From Candidatus Kaiserbacteria bacterium (lineage in GTDB: Bacteria > Patescibacteria > Paceibacteria > UBA9973 > UBA2100): DNA of 38,106 nucleotides. The position numbers and the translations under genes were made by a program. The stretch is from the NCBI GenBank assembly GCA_002401495.1, contig NVTG01000018.1:1-38106 (forward strand), written 5' to 3'. The notes beneath the pieces were generated by a model. The model saw only the letters and a program-made list of their open reading frames with translations, ran no database searches and was not told the DNA's origin. Positions 7,718-15,904 of this stretch are shown here, one piece after another. Each line of letters starts with the position of its first letter. Within the stretch, counting starts at the first letter, position 1.

Positions 7718-8786
7718 GAAAAAATTAGTACTTCTAGATGCCCACGCGATCATTCATCGTGCGTATCACGCGCTACCTGACTTTTCTTCAAGTAAAGGGG
7801 AACCGACGGGAGCACTTTATGGACTCTCAGCGATGCTAATTAAAATAATTCAAGATTTAAAACCGGATTACGTTGCGGCTTGTTTTGATTTACCAAAGCC
7901 AACATTTAGACACGAAGTTTTTGCAGATTATAAAGGTGGAAGAAAGAAAACAGATCCAGAATTGGTAGTTCAATTGAAAAAAAGTAGAGAAGTCTTTGCT
8001 GCATTTAATATTCCAATTTATGAAGCAGAGGGTTTTGAAGCTGACGACGGACTTGGAACAATTGTAGAGCAGCTAAGGAAGGAACCAATCGATATAGTAA
8101 TAGCATCCGGCGACATGGACACTTTGCAGTTAGTTGAGGAGGGCAGAGTTTCTGTTTACACTCTTAAAAAAGGTATAACCGACACTATTATTTATGATGA
8201 AAAGGGAGTTGTGGAAAGATTTGGTTTTCATCCCGATTTACTGATCGACTACAAAGGACTAAGAGGAGATCCGTCTGACAATATTCCAGGTATACGAGGG
8301 ATTGGTGAAAAAACAGCAACGAGTTTAATAGATTCGTTCGGAAATTTAGAGAAAATATATGAGGCGAGTGAAGAGGCGCTTCTTAAAGAAGGATTTAAGC
8401 CGAGGATAATTAATTTGCTCACTGAAGGAAAGGATGAGGCCTTTTTCTCTAAGATGTTAGCGACAATCAGAAGAGACGCTCCTATAACATATGAAATTCC
8501 GAAAGATGTTTGGAGAGAGTCTATAAAAGCAGAAAGTATTCTCAATCTTTTTGCAGAACTTGAGTTTAGAACTCTTGGAGATAGAGTAAAAAAACTTCTT
8601 GGTGTTGAAGTTGAGTACGAAGAAGAAAAAGTGGAAGAGAAAATAGACGAAGAACAATTAAGGAAAGCAGAAATTGCTCTTTGGTTAATAAATTCAGATA
8701 TTACAAACCCTACTAGGGCTGATGTGATGTCTTTCGTTCAAGGAGGAACCTTTAAAGAGGTTAAGGAAGAGATACAAAACAAATAG
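7707..8786 (+). CDS. polA: DNA polymerase I, N-terminal 5'-3' exonuclease part (frame broken)
   Basis: 359 residues carrying the PolA flap-endonuclease domain: VLLDAHAIIHRAYHALP at the start, FEADDGLGTIVEQL, ASGDMDTLQLV with metal-binding acids, and the helix-hairpin-helix GLRGDPSDNIPGIRGIGEKTA. After about residue 290 comes a charged linker (EEEKVEEKIDEEQLRKAEIALWLINSD) that may be a vestige of the proofreading domain; no 3'-5' exonuclease motifs are visible. The frame stops at TAG 8784-8786 in an A-rich stretch. The missing continuation lies in the -1 frame as the polymerase part. Adding one base to the run at 8776-8779 joins the two halves without loss. Confidence 0.9.
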   Translation: MANKKKLVLLDAHAIIHRAYHALPDFSSSKGEPTGALYGLSAMLIKIIQDLKPDYVAACFDLPKPTFRHEVFADYKGGRKKTDPELVVQLKKSREVFAAFNIPIYEAEGFEADDGLGTIVEQLRKEPIDIVIASGDMDTLQLVEEGRVSVYTLKKGITDTIIYDEKGVVERFGFHPDLLIDYKGLRGDPSDNIPGIRGIGEKTATSLIDSFGNLEKIYEASEEALLKEGFKPRIINLLTEGKDEAFFSKMLATIRRDAPITYEIPKDVWRESIKAESILNLFAELEFRTLGDRVKKLLGVEVEYEEEKVEEKIDEEQLRKAEIALWLINSDITNPTRADVMSFVQGGTFKEVKEEIQNK

Positions 8787-8851
8787 AAGAAAGAGACTTA
8801 ACTTACGTCTTTAAAGAGATAGAGGAGCCTTTAATCGAGATTGTTAAAGGT

Positions 8852-10045
8852 ATGGATGACAACGGCATAGCATTGAATGTTAAATATTTGAATAAATTAT
8901 CAAAGGAATATCATACCGAGTTAGATAAAATCAGAAAACGTATTTACAAGCACGCGGAAGGTGAATTTAATATAAATTCTCCAAAACAATTAGGAGAAAT
9001 CCTGTTTGATAAATTAGAATTGACTCCAAAAAACCAAAAGAGAACCTCTACCGGACAGAGAAGTACTAAAGAATCAGAACTCGATAAGTTAAGAGGGGAA
9101 CATCCAATAATAGAAGATGTCTTTGCATATCGTGAACTACAAAAACTTCTTTCCACTTACATAGACACTCTACCAACACTAGTAGGTAAGGACGGAAGAC
9201 TTCACGCACAGTTTCTACAAGCAGGGACAACCACTGGAAGAATGGCGAGCCAAGAGCCAAACCTACAAAACATTCCTGTAAAAACAGAACACGGACGTAA
9301 GATACGAAACGCTTTTGTTGCTGAAAAAGGAAATGTATTAGTTGCACTTGATTACTCGCAAATTGAATTAAGAGTGGCTGCAATTCTTTCAAAAGACAAA
9401 AAGCTTCTAAGTGTTTTTCGAGAAGGAGGAGATATTCACGCAGCGGTTGCATCTCAGGTTTTCGATACAGAAGAAGTAACAAAGGACATGAGAAGACAGG
9501 CAAAAGTAATTAACTTCGGAATTCTCTACGGTATGGGAGTGAATGCACTTCGAGCAAACCTTGGAGGAGAAACTACTCAAAAAGAAGCTAGAGATTTTTA
9601 CGATACGTACTTTAAGAAATACGCTGAATTAGCAAAGTGGATTGATTTAACAAAAGCTGACGCATCAAGATTGGGTTACACAAAAACCATGTTCGGAAGA
9701 CGAAGATATTTTGAAGGAATGAAGTCTCATATGTCTCATATTAGAGCAGCAGCTGAGAGGATGGCCATTAATGCGCCAATTCAAGGAACTCAGGCTGACA
9801 TCGTGAAGATTGCAATGGTTAGAATTCATAAATATCTTAGCGATAACAAGCTTCTTAAAGAGGTAAGGCTTGTTCTTCAGGTTCATGATGAATTGGTTTA
9901 CGAAATTAGTGAGAAGAAAGCTGAAGAAGTTACTGTAGAGATAAAGAAAATTATGGAAAGTGTTCTTAGTAAGGAGCAAGCACTGGATGTTCCAATATTA
10001 GTTGATGTTATGAAGGGTAAGAACTGGGGTGAGATGAAAGAATAA
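8852..10045 (+). CDS. polA: DNA polymerase I, C-terminal polymerase part (frame broken)
   Basis: The family A polymerase domain in the -1 frame relative to the exonuclease part. The frame is open from 8765; the residues before the ATG at 8852 (ERDLTYVFKEIEEPLIEIVKG) are already PolA-like, so this ATG is internal to one original gene. Motif A DYSQIELR at about 167-174, O-helix RRQAKVINFGILYG at 214-227 (Phe at the ddNTP-discrimination position), and motif C QVHDELVYE near the end are all intact. The polymerase is therefore unlikely to be a decayed pseudogene. Ends one base before holA. Confidence 0.92.
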   Translation: MDDNGIALNVKYLNKLSKEYHTELDKIRKRIYKHAEGEFNINSPKQLGEILFDKLELTPKNQKRTSTGQRSTKESELDKLRGEHPIIEDVFAYRELQKLLSTYIDTLPTLVGKDGRLHAQFLQAGTTTGRMASQEPNLQNIPVKTEHGRKIRNAFVAEKGNVLVALDYSQIELRVAAILSKDKKLLSVFREGGDIHAAVASQVFDTEEVTKDMRRQAKVINFGILYGMGVNALRANLGGETTQKEARDFYDTYFKKYAELAKWIDLTKADASRLGYTKTMFGRRRYFEGMKSHMSHIRAAAERMAINAPIQGTQADIVKIAMVRIHKYLSDNKLLKEVRLVLQVHDELVYEISEKKAEEVTVEIKKIMESVLSKEQALDVPILVDVMKGKNWGEMKE

Positions 10046-10046
10046 T

Positions 10047-10757
10047 ATGTTGTACGTATATCACGGAGAAGATATTGATTCGGCTCGAGCAAAAGTTCGT
10101 GCAACCGTAACCAGTATGCTTTCAAAGAATCCTGACGCACTATATTTCCGCGTAACTTCGGATTCTTTAAGTGGGTATAACTTTGACGAACTAACCGGGT
10201 CCCAAGCATTATTTAAAAGTGAGTACATCGTAGTTTTAGATACTTTGTTTGGAAATAAAGAAGGGGAAGAGATAGTTTTAGATAATCTTGAGAAAATTAA
10301 GGAATCCAAACATCCATTTTTCCTACTGGAATCCAAACTAACTGCACCAATTAAGAAAAAGTTGGAAAAAAGTGCAGATAAAATATATGAATTTAAAGGA
10401 ACGGTAAAAAAGGAAGAAAGATTTAATCCATTTTCTTTAACGGATGCTCTAGGGGAGCGAAACAAGAAAAAACTCTGGACTCTATTTAGAGAGGCAAAAC
10501 AAAACGGCTCAAGTGATGAAGAAATTCACGGAATAATGTTTTGGATGTTAAAAAGTATTGCTTTAGCGAGAGGTTCTAAGAATGCAGAGGAGTCAGGAAT
10601 GAAAGCATATCCGTTTCAAAAGGCTCAAAAGTTTTTAAATAATTATGAAGATCTTGACGAGATCCTCACTAAGTTAGCGCTACTTGTACAAACCACAAGA
10701 ATTAAAGGTAGGTCTTTAGAGATAGAATTGGAGAAATTTATACTTAAAACACTCTAA
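10047..10757 (+). CDS. holA: DNA polymerase III delta subunit-like protein (HolA)
   Basis: Clamp-loader delta subunit that opens the sliding clamp. 236 residues against about 340 in E. coli. N-terminal MLYVYHGEDIDSARAKVRATV and LTGSQALFKSEYIVVLD resemble the HolA start (short ATPase-like fold without a functional P-loop). The C-terminal half is helical (NPFSLTDALGERNKKKLWTLFREA, then LTKLALLVQTTRIKGRSLEIELEKFI), matching the delta collar domain. It begins one base after polA, so it is part of the tsaE-polA-holA operon. The match is by pattern, and shortening is usual in CPR. Confidence 0.75.
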   Translation: MLYVYHGEDIDSARAKVRATVTSMLSKNPDALYFRVTSDSLSGYNFDELTGSQALFKSEYIVVLDTLFGNKEGEEIVLDNLEKIKESKHPFFLLESKLTAPIKKKLEKSADKIYEFKGTVKKEERFNPFSLTDALGERNKKKLWTLFREAKQNGSSDEEIHGIMFWMLKSIALARGSKNAEESGMKAYPFQKAQKFLNNYEDLDEILTKLALLVQTTRIKGRSLEIELEKFILKTL

Positions 10758-10775
10758 ATAACTGTGTACAAATGA

Positions 10776-10807
10776 AATTGTAAGTAGAGGCCTACTGGCT
10801 TACAATT
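10776..10807 (+). promoter_or_regulatory. Palindromic promoter/operator ahead of the exported-protein operon
   Basis: Inverted repeat AATTGTAAG (10776-10784) and CTTACAATT (10799-10807). The right arm supplies a -10 (TACAAT, 10802-10807) and the left arm a -35-like TTGTAA (10778-10783) at 18 bases. No T-run follows, so it is not a terminator of holA. It could be an operator or a leader hairpin. Confidence 0.4.
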
Positions 10808-10817
10808 AGGACACGAT

Positions 10818-11135
10818 ATGGAGTCTGTTCAAAAACAATTGAAAGTGTTAGTTCTATTACTTGTACTTATATTTGGTATAACAGTATTTGAGCATTCAGA
10901 ACCCGTTCTCTCATTTTTAGAAAGTAGAAATCTAACTGCTGCTGTATTTGATCCGCTAGCTTCTTTCTTGGGATTACAGAGTTCGGATGAGAAAGTAGTT
11001 GAATATAAATCTCTAAATCAAACTGCAGGAGAAGAAAACACTTTTAATATATTAGGAGGAACTCCAACAACAGAAAAACATCAACATCCATTACAGAAAA
11101 CGTTCCCATACTACTATGTCTACCTAGTGATGTAA
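10818..11135 (+). CDS. Membrane-anchored Ig-like domain protein, N-terminal fragment
   Basis: 105 residues with a membrane anchor or signal (about residues 9-27, LKVLVLLLVLIFGITVF) followed by a short extracytoplasmic linker. After residue 80 or so the reading (HQHPLQKTFPYYYVY) is nonsense, while the -1 frame carries a continuous Ig-like protein into the fragment at 11159. One added A in the run at 11084-11088 would give TEKTSTSITENVP and then a cysteine-containing Ig strand. First gene of the exported-protein operon at 10818-15768. Confidence 0.65.
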   Translation: MESVQKQLKVLVLLLVLIFGITVFEHSEPVLSFLESRNLTAAVFDPLASFLGLQSSDEKVVEYKSLNQTAGEENTFNILGGTPTTEKHQHPLQKTFPYYYVYLVM

Positions 11136-11158
11136 GAGAAGGGGAGGAGGCGATAATA

Positions 11159-11575
11159 ATGTGGTCTTGTAGGGATGGTGCCAATACTACAGAAGGAGGT
11201 GGATTTGATACAGAAGGTCAAACATCTGGAACTGTTCGAGTTTCTCCCGTAGTAGATACTCAATACAGAGTGGATTGTATTAATGACATACCAGGAATCA
11301 GTAATACGGCTGCAAGCTGTTTTATAAATGTATCAGAACCAACGATTGCATTGTTAGCTACTCCATCAAGTGTTATTTCAGGAGAAACTACATCAATTTC
11401 ATGGAGAGCGTTTGGAGTTAAGTCATGCATGCTTACTTCGGGCGGGTATTCAAGGAGCGGTACTCAAGGAGATGTGGTTTCTCCAACATTAACTCAAAAC
11501 ACTACTTTTAAATTAACTTGTGAGACTTCTCTAGGAGAAACAGAGGAGAGGGAATTAGAAATAACAATTATTTAG
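11159..11575 (+). CDS. Ig-like domain protein, C-terminal fragment of the same gene
   Basis: 138 residues as listed, but the frame is already protein-like before the ATG (LLCLPSDVREGEEAIIMWSC). It holds two tandem Ig-like repeats: the first ends with VSPVVDTQYRVDCIND; the second runs TIALLATPSSVISGETTSISWRAFGVKSC to TFKLTCETSLGETEERELEITI. The same repeat pattern (xxSGExxxIxWxxxxxxSC ... TxYxLxC) occurs three times in the 639-residue protein at 13849. The paired Cys suggest disulphides outside the membrane. Ends one base before the next gene. Confidence 0.65.
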   Translation: MWSCRDGANTTEGGGFDTEGQTSGTVRVSPVVDTQYRVDCINDIPGISNTAASCFINVSEPTIALLATPSSVISGETTSISWRAFGVKSCMLTSGGYSRSGTQGDVVSPTLTQNTTFKLTCETSLGETEERELEITII

Positions 11576-11576
11576 T

Positions 11577-12530
11577 ATGAAATTAATAAAACTATTGCCA
11601 CTGCTTCTATTCACGATAGTACTTACTACCTCTGTAGTAAGTGCAGATGAAGATCCCTATGGACTTAAAGAGGTTCCACTTACACCTGAGGTTTTAGCTA
11701 GTGTAGCAGCAAAAATTGCAGCAACTAGTTTAGTACAAGTAAGCAACTGTATGCCGCCAGGACCTCCTAATTTTTTTGGCACAGGAGGTAAAGACGGAAC
11801 TTTTTGTCAGGCTACAGCAGGACTTCCAGCAGGACAGTTCGTGTCAGGTTTTTGTCAGGGTGGGTATTGTAAAGCAGGAACCTTTACATCAGGAGGAGGT
11901 GCTTTACAAATGTTCACAAATTCTCTAATCCAAAGTGCAACACAAAGTATTACTCAGCAACTATTAGGAGGACTGTTTGGAGGAGGCTATGGTGGTGATT
12001 ACCCAACACCAGATGACTATGAATTTGAAGGCAATTTTCTAGATTTTGGAACAACAACACCGAGTGGTGATCTAGACTTTAACTTTGTTTTTGATGATAC
12101 TTCAACAGATTTAGATTACACCCCAAATACAGTTACTGAAACTTTTGTGTTTAATCCTAATGATTACGGACGACCCAATGTTGCAGTAGTTAATGTACCC
12201 AACTCAGTTCCTGGAGATAATCTAAATGGTTATGTAACTCCTATTACAGGGATGACACAGTTTGAAATAGATTTATCCTCGTCATCTTTTAATACAGACT
12301 CATATCCATCTACTCAAGGGGGTATTTCACTTGCGGATTTAGAAAGAGATGCGGCAGAAGCCAGGGCGCGTGAGGCTTTGCTAAATGAAAGAAATGGTAT
12401 TTCTAGTGATCTGCTAGATTATAGAAGTTCTAATGTGGGAGGATACAATCCTCTTTCTGGTGGTGAATATCAGGAGGATGAAGTTGAAAAAACTTGGTGG
12501 CAGAAAATCTTAGCTGCGTTTGGATTGTAA
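11577..12530 (+). CDS. Exported protein of unknown function, Gly- and Asp-rich
   Basis: 317 residues with a clear Sec signal peptide (MKLIKLLPLLLFTIVLTTSVVSA, cleavage near 23-24). The mature part has four cysteines (NCMPPGPP, GTFCQA, GFCQGGYCKAG), a Gly/Gln-rich stretch (ITQQLLGGLFGGGYGGDY), a low-complexity Asp/Thr/Phe region, and a C-terminal amphipathic tail ending WWQKILAAFGL. No known domain is recognised. Third position in the operon of exported proteins, with gaps of one and two bases to its neighbours. Probably surface-located or periplasm-like; a structural role is inference. Confidence 0.7.
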   Translation: MKLIKLLPLLLFTIVLTTSVVSADEDPYGLKEVPLTPEVLASVAAKIAATSLVQVSNCMPPGPPNFFGTGGKDGTFCQATAGLPAGQFVSGFCQGGYCKAGTFTSGGGALQMFTNSLIQSATQSITQQLLGGLFGGGYGGDYPTPDDYEFEGNFLDFGTTTPSGDLDFNFVFDDTSTDLDYTPNTVTETFVFNPNDYGRPNVAVVNVPNSVPGDNLNGYVTPITGMTQFEIDLSSSSFNTDSYPSTQGGISLADLERDAAEARAREALLNERNGISSDLLDYRSSNVGGYNPLSGGEYQEDEVEKTWWQKILAAFGL

Positions 12531-12532
12531 GT

Positions 12533-13852
12533 ATGAAGGTATTTCTTGGAATAATTTTGGTTGCATTGCTCTTACCTTCTTCGTTTAGTTATGCCGTTCA
12601 GATGCCTACAAACTTAACGGGAGTAAATAATTGCTCCTCAGTAGATTTAAACTGGAAAGACTATTATAAGGAAGGTACTAGGATACTTGGTGCCAAACAG
12701 AACGTGGTTAATGTTGTTAGTAATGCCTGTGCGGCAATAGGAGGAGGATGTACATTTAATAGTGGGTACAGATCACCAGAACATAACAAAAGGGTAGGGG
12801 GAGCGAAAAATAGCCAGCACCTACAGGCAAATGCTATAGACCTTAGTGTTCCAAAAGGAAAGCAGGCTGAGTACCTAACACTTGCAATTTGTGGCCTCAA
12901 AAAAGTAAATGGATGTAAGGGTGGGCTAGGACTCTATAGTGGAGGATCAATCCATGTAGATACAAGAGCAGCTACTGGTATTTGGTCAGATGATTTTGGC
13001 GAGGGAAGTGTTAAATATTTAAAAGATGGTGAATCAAAAAATGTTCTCTATGCGTTTAGGGATGATGCCGGGAAAGGGAATTGTGCAATTGTTGGAGACT
13101 ATGGAGAGACAGAGGCATACGGAGACGTTCAAAGATATGACCCGCCAAGTACTTTTGATTTCAAGAAGTTATTTGGCGGAGGAGGTAGTGGTCCACAGGT
13201 AATAGATGTTTATAACGATCCTGTCCCTGAATACCTAAGCTTCGTAGGCGGAGACTATGACTTCTTTGATTTTATATATGACGACGAACCACTTACTGAG
13301 TTAGTTTACGATACCGATCCTAGCGTAGAGCAAACCTTCGTTCTCGCAAGTGACGGAGTTGGTTTTGTTCCAACAAGTGTTGGGAGCGATAACGTCGCTG
13401 GTTGTTCGGGATTTTTCGGGATAAATTTGTTTAATACTTGCGGAGACAACGAAACAAACGTCGAAACAAAATCAACACAAAGTAGTTTTTGGAAGAATCC
13501 AATAACAAGTATAAGCAAGGGCCTTTCCTTTACTGAGAAAGAAGATTCAGGAACAATAATAGGCGGGTCTTCTACTAATGGAGTGTTTGATGTTCATAAC
13601 CCAACGGATTCAGCAAGAATCGTAGATGATTTTTATTTAAATAGAGGGAATTTTGCAGAGGGAACTGTCCCAATTAATACAAATGAAGAAGTAGACGTTG
13701 TTGATATTGCAGGGAAGAGTGTCCAACTAGGAACGTACTACGGAGTGAGAGATGCTATGTCTCCACTATTGTTTGGGGGAGCGTATCGCGCAGCATTTAG
13801 ATTTAAGACACTTAAAAGAATTTATAACCCCTTCTTATTAAAATCACTATGA
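12533..13852 (+). CDS. Exported M15-family peptidase (D,D/L,D-carboxypeptidase-like)
   Basis: 439 residues from ATG 12533, two bases after the previous stop, beginning with a Sec signal peptide. Residues 30-150 form an M15 peptidase-like domain: SGYRSPEHNKRVGG (about 77-90), SQHLQANAIDL with zinc ligands His96 and Asp103, and IHVDTR with His141. These enzymes trim peptidoglycan stem peptides. About 290 further residues are Asp-rich and have no recognised domain; they include CSGFFGINLFNTCG and end in a basic tail. Start 12494 was rejected because it lies in the previous gene. ATGA overlap with the next gene indicates translational coupling. Confidence 0.8.
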   Translation: MKVFLGIILVALLLPSSFSYAVQMPTNLTGVNNCSSVDLNWKDYYKEGTRILGAKQNVVNVVSNACAAIGGGCTFNSGYRSPEHNKRVGGAKNSQHLQANAIDLSVPKGKQAEYLTLAICGLKKVNGCKGGLGLYSGGSIHVDTRAATGIWSDDFGEGSVKYLKDGESKNVLYAFRDDAGKGNCAIVGDYGETEAYGDVQRYDPPSTFDFKKLFGGGGSGPQVIDVYNDPVPEYLSFVGGDYDFFDFIYDDEPLTELVYDTDPSVEQTFVLASDGVGFVPTSVGSDNVAGCSGFFGINLFNTCGDNETNVETKSTQSSFWKNPITSISKGLSFTEKEDSGTIIGGSSTNGVFDVHNPTDSARIVDDFYLNRGNFAEGTVPINTNEEVDVVDIAGKSVQLGTYYGVRDAMSPLLFGGAYRAAFRFKTLKRIYNPFLLKSL

Positions 13853-15768
13853 GACAGACACTATTAAAATTAGCTTTAGCGGTATTCGTAATCGTTACAT
13901 TAAGCGCGGTAGGTGGAGTTATCCGCGGAGGGAAGGTTGCTGTGGATTCAATGTCTCAAACTGCCACAAGTCTTTCTGAAGATGTTCTAAAAGCATTAGA
14001 AGATACTAGAACTACATCTGAAGATTCATACTGGGAAGCGGGAGACGGAATGATACCAGGTGTTTATAAGAAACCATCTAGTCATGCAGGGACGCAGTCC
14101 GTAGTATGGTTTGGTAATGGAGATCAACTTTCTTATTTTTCGGACTCAAATAAATACTTTGTTCTCAATGGAAGAACAGGTGAGTATATTCCAGCGGAAG
14201 GACAATATCTAGATAGTATAAAAAAGACTATCAACACTGAGTATTTGGAAGGTGGAATGAAACAAGCTTCTAAGTCTACTGTTGCAGAAGAAGTTCCATT
14301 GGTAGTTAGTAAAGAAAGTAACCGATGTTCAACAACATACGTAACTAACGGTGGCGAAGTTGATTGTTATAACAAAGGAGACGACGAAGCTAGTAGAGCA
14401 ATAAGAGCACTCGCTACATGTATTGCAGGTAATACCAAGGGGGTAGACCCAGCGTCTCTTAATGCAGTTACGTTATATGAAAAGATGGTACCTCAGCTTA
14501 ATAAAGGAATGTGTATGGGCGAAGAGGCAAAAATAGTTAAAACACCATCAGGGCAAAATGCGGTTTTAAGTACAAAACCTCTTGTTATATATCCAATAGT
14601 AACTCCTCCAATTCCATCTGCGTGTAAGAAGGAATACGATGTTGTTATCGGAATTATGGGCGGATTAAACGGATCTACAGAGGCAAGAAAGACAGCGAGC
14701 ACAGCTACTCTTGATGATATAAAAACCTGCGCATGGAAGGGTGCAGTGGTGTGTTTCTCATCAGTCGGATCAAAAACACTAACGTGTAAGAAAAAAGCAG
14801 ATATAGCTATTAAAAATATAACGTCCGCTGGTCCTGTTACTCCACCACCATCTACACAAACAGGGTGTTCTGGAAATGCAGCCAAAAAGATACAATGCTA
14901 TATCCAAGGAGTACTTAAAGATCCAAATAAGCGCAAATCTATAGCCAAAGGATTTTTAGATGGTCTTAAAAATGTATTCTCCAAGAAGAAAGGAGGTTCA
15001 TCAAATATACCTGAACCACAATGTTTAATTGAAGCAAGTAAGAGTGGAATAAAAGAGGGGGAGTCTGTAAGTATTAGATGGAAGACAGCTAATACTACAA
15101 GTGTATCTATTGAAGGAATAACTGGAGATGTTTCAAAAACTGGTCTTAAGGTAGTAAGTCCTACTCAAACCACTACATATAAGTTAATCGCTATTGGTGG
15201 AGGAGATAAAAGAAAGGAATGCCAAACGACAGTTGAGGTAACAAAAACTAACGAGGGTCCAGTAGGGGCATATCCACCAACACTTTCGTGTTTACCTAAA
15301 TTGATCAAGAAAGAAGAGCCTGCTGTTATTGAATGGGCGTGTCCGCCAGAGGCTGATGGCAGCGAAGGAGTTGGAATAGATACTAATAACGAACTTACAG
15401 GAAGTGTTAGTATTTCTCCCGAGAATAACAGTAACTATTCTGTTAAGTGTCTCCTAGAAGGAGAAGAAATAGGTAGAAACACATGTGCAGTAAGCGTTGG
15501 AAATCCACTTTACGATATTATTTCCTACCCGTCGTCAGTAAAAGAAGGGGAGAGAGTAAAAATAACCTGGGCAAGTTTGTTTATGACTTCATGTCGTGTA
15601 GAAGGACCAAGAGGGTTTGATTACACAAGCTCACACGGTGTTGTTATAACAGAACCGTTTGAAGTTGGAGCATCTGGCTCAATCTCTTCTGCAAATTACG
15701 ATCTCTCATGTAGAACTCAATTTGGAGATTTGGTTTCCAAAAAAGTAGAAGTTGGACTTGATAACTAG
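13849..15768 (+). CDS. Large exported protein with three C-terminal Ig-like domains
   Basis: 639 residues. An N-terminal signal or anchor (about 5-28) leads to a region with GVYKKPSSHAGTQSVVWFGNG and several cysteines, then a central Cys-containing region (about 155-330). From about 393 there are three Ig-like repeats: CLIEASKSGIKEGESVSIRWKT..., LSCLPKLIKKEEPAVIEWAC..., and ISYPSSVKEGERVKITWASL.... Each repeat carries a VSP/ISP..TT.Y.L.C-type final strand. The repeats resemble those at 10818-11575. It ends the operon, four bases before tRNA-Lys on the other strand. Surface adhesion or cell-envelope structure is the likely role; it is inference. Confidence 0.75.
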   Translation: MRQTLLKLALAVFVIVTLSAVGGVIRGGKVAVDSMSQTATSLSEDVLKALEDTRTTSEDSYWEAGDGMIPGVYKKPSSHAGTQSVVWFGNGDQLSYFSDSNKYFVLNGRTGEYIPAEGQYLDSIKKTINTEYLEGGMKQASKSTVAEEVPLVVSKESNRCSTTYVTNGGEVDCYNKGDDEASRAIRALATCIAGNTKGVDPASLNAVTLYEKMVPQLNKGMCMGEEAKIVKTPSGQNAVLSTKPLVIYPIVTPPIPSACKKEYDVVIGIMGGLNGSTEARKTASTATLDDIKTCAWKGAVVCFSSVGSKTLTCKKKADIAIKNITSAGPVTPPPSTQTGCSGNAAKKIQCYIQGVLKDPNKRKSIAKGFLDGLKNVFSKKKGGSSNIPEPQCLIEASKSGIKEGESVSIRWKTANTTSVSIEGITGDVSKTGLKVVSPTQTTTYKLIAIGGGDKRKECQTTVEVTKTNEGPVGAYPPTLSCLPKLIKKEEPAVIEWACPPEADGSEGVGIDTNNELTGSVSISPENNSNYSVKCLLEGEEIGRNTCAVSVGNPLYDIISYPSSVKEGERVKITWASLFMTSCRVEGPRGFDYTSSHGVVITEPFEVGASGSISSANYDLSCRTQFGDLVSKKVEVGLDN

Positions 15769-15772
15769 TCTG

Positions 15773-15845
15773 TCCGCCCAGTAGGACTTGAACCTACGAC
15801 CCACTGCTTAAAAGGCAGTTGCTCTACCAGCTGAGCTATAGGCGG
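15773..15845 (-). tRNA. tRNA-Lys (TTT)
   Basis: Cloverleaf on the minus strand: acceptor CCGCCTA/TGGGCGG, D stem GCTC, anticodon stem around TTT in the loop CTTTTAA, T stem GTAGG/CCTAC with loop TTCAAGT. CCA is not encoded. Confidence 0.95.
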
Positions 15846-15891
15846 AATTCCGAAAATATAACATAGACCTACGGTTTTATACAGTCTAGTG

Positions 15892-15897
15892 TATAGT
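15892..15897 (+). promoter_or_regulatory. -10 element of the SpoU methyltransferase gene, leaderless type
   Basis: TATAGT ends seven bases before ATG 15905, with no Shine-Dalgarno between. Confidence 0.55.
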
Positions 15898-15904
15898 ATT
15901 TCCG

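Noticed and set aside
8770..8790. Programmed -1 frameshift in polA
   Set aside because: No X XXY YYZ heptamer in the zero frame and no clear downstream stimulator; three other genes show the same single-base loss at homopolymers.
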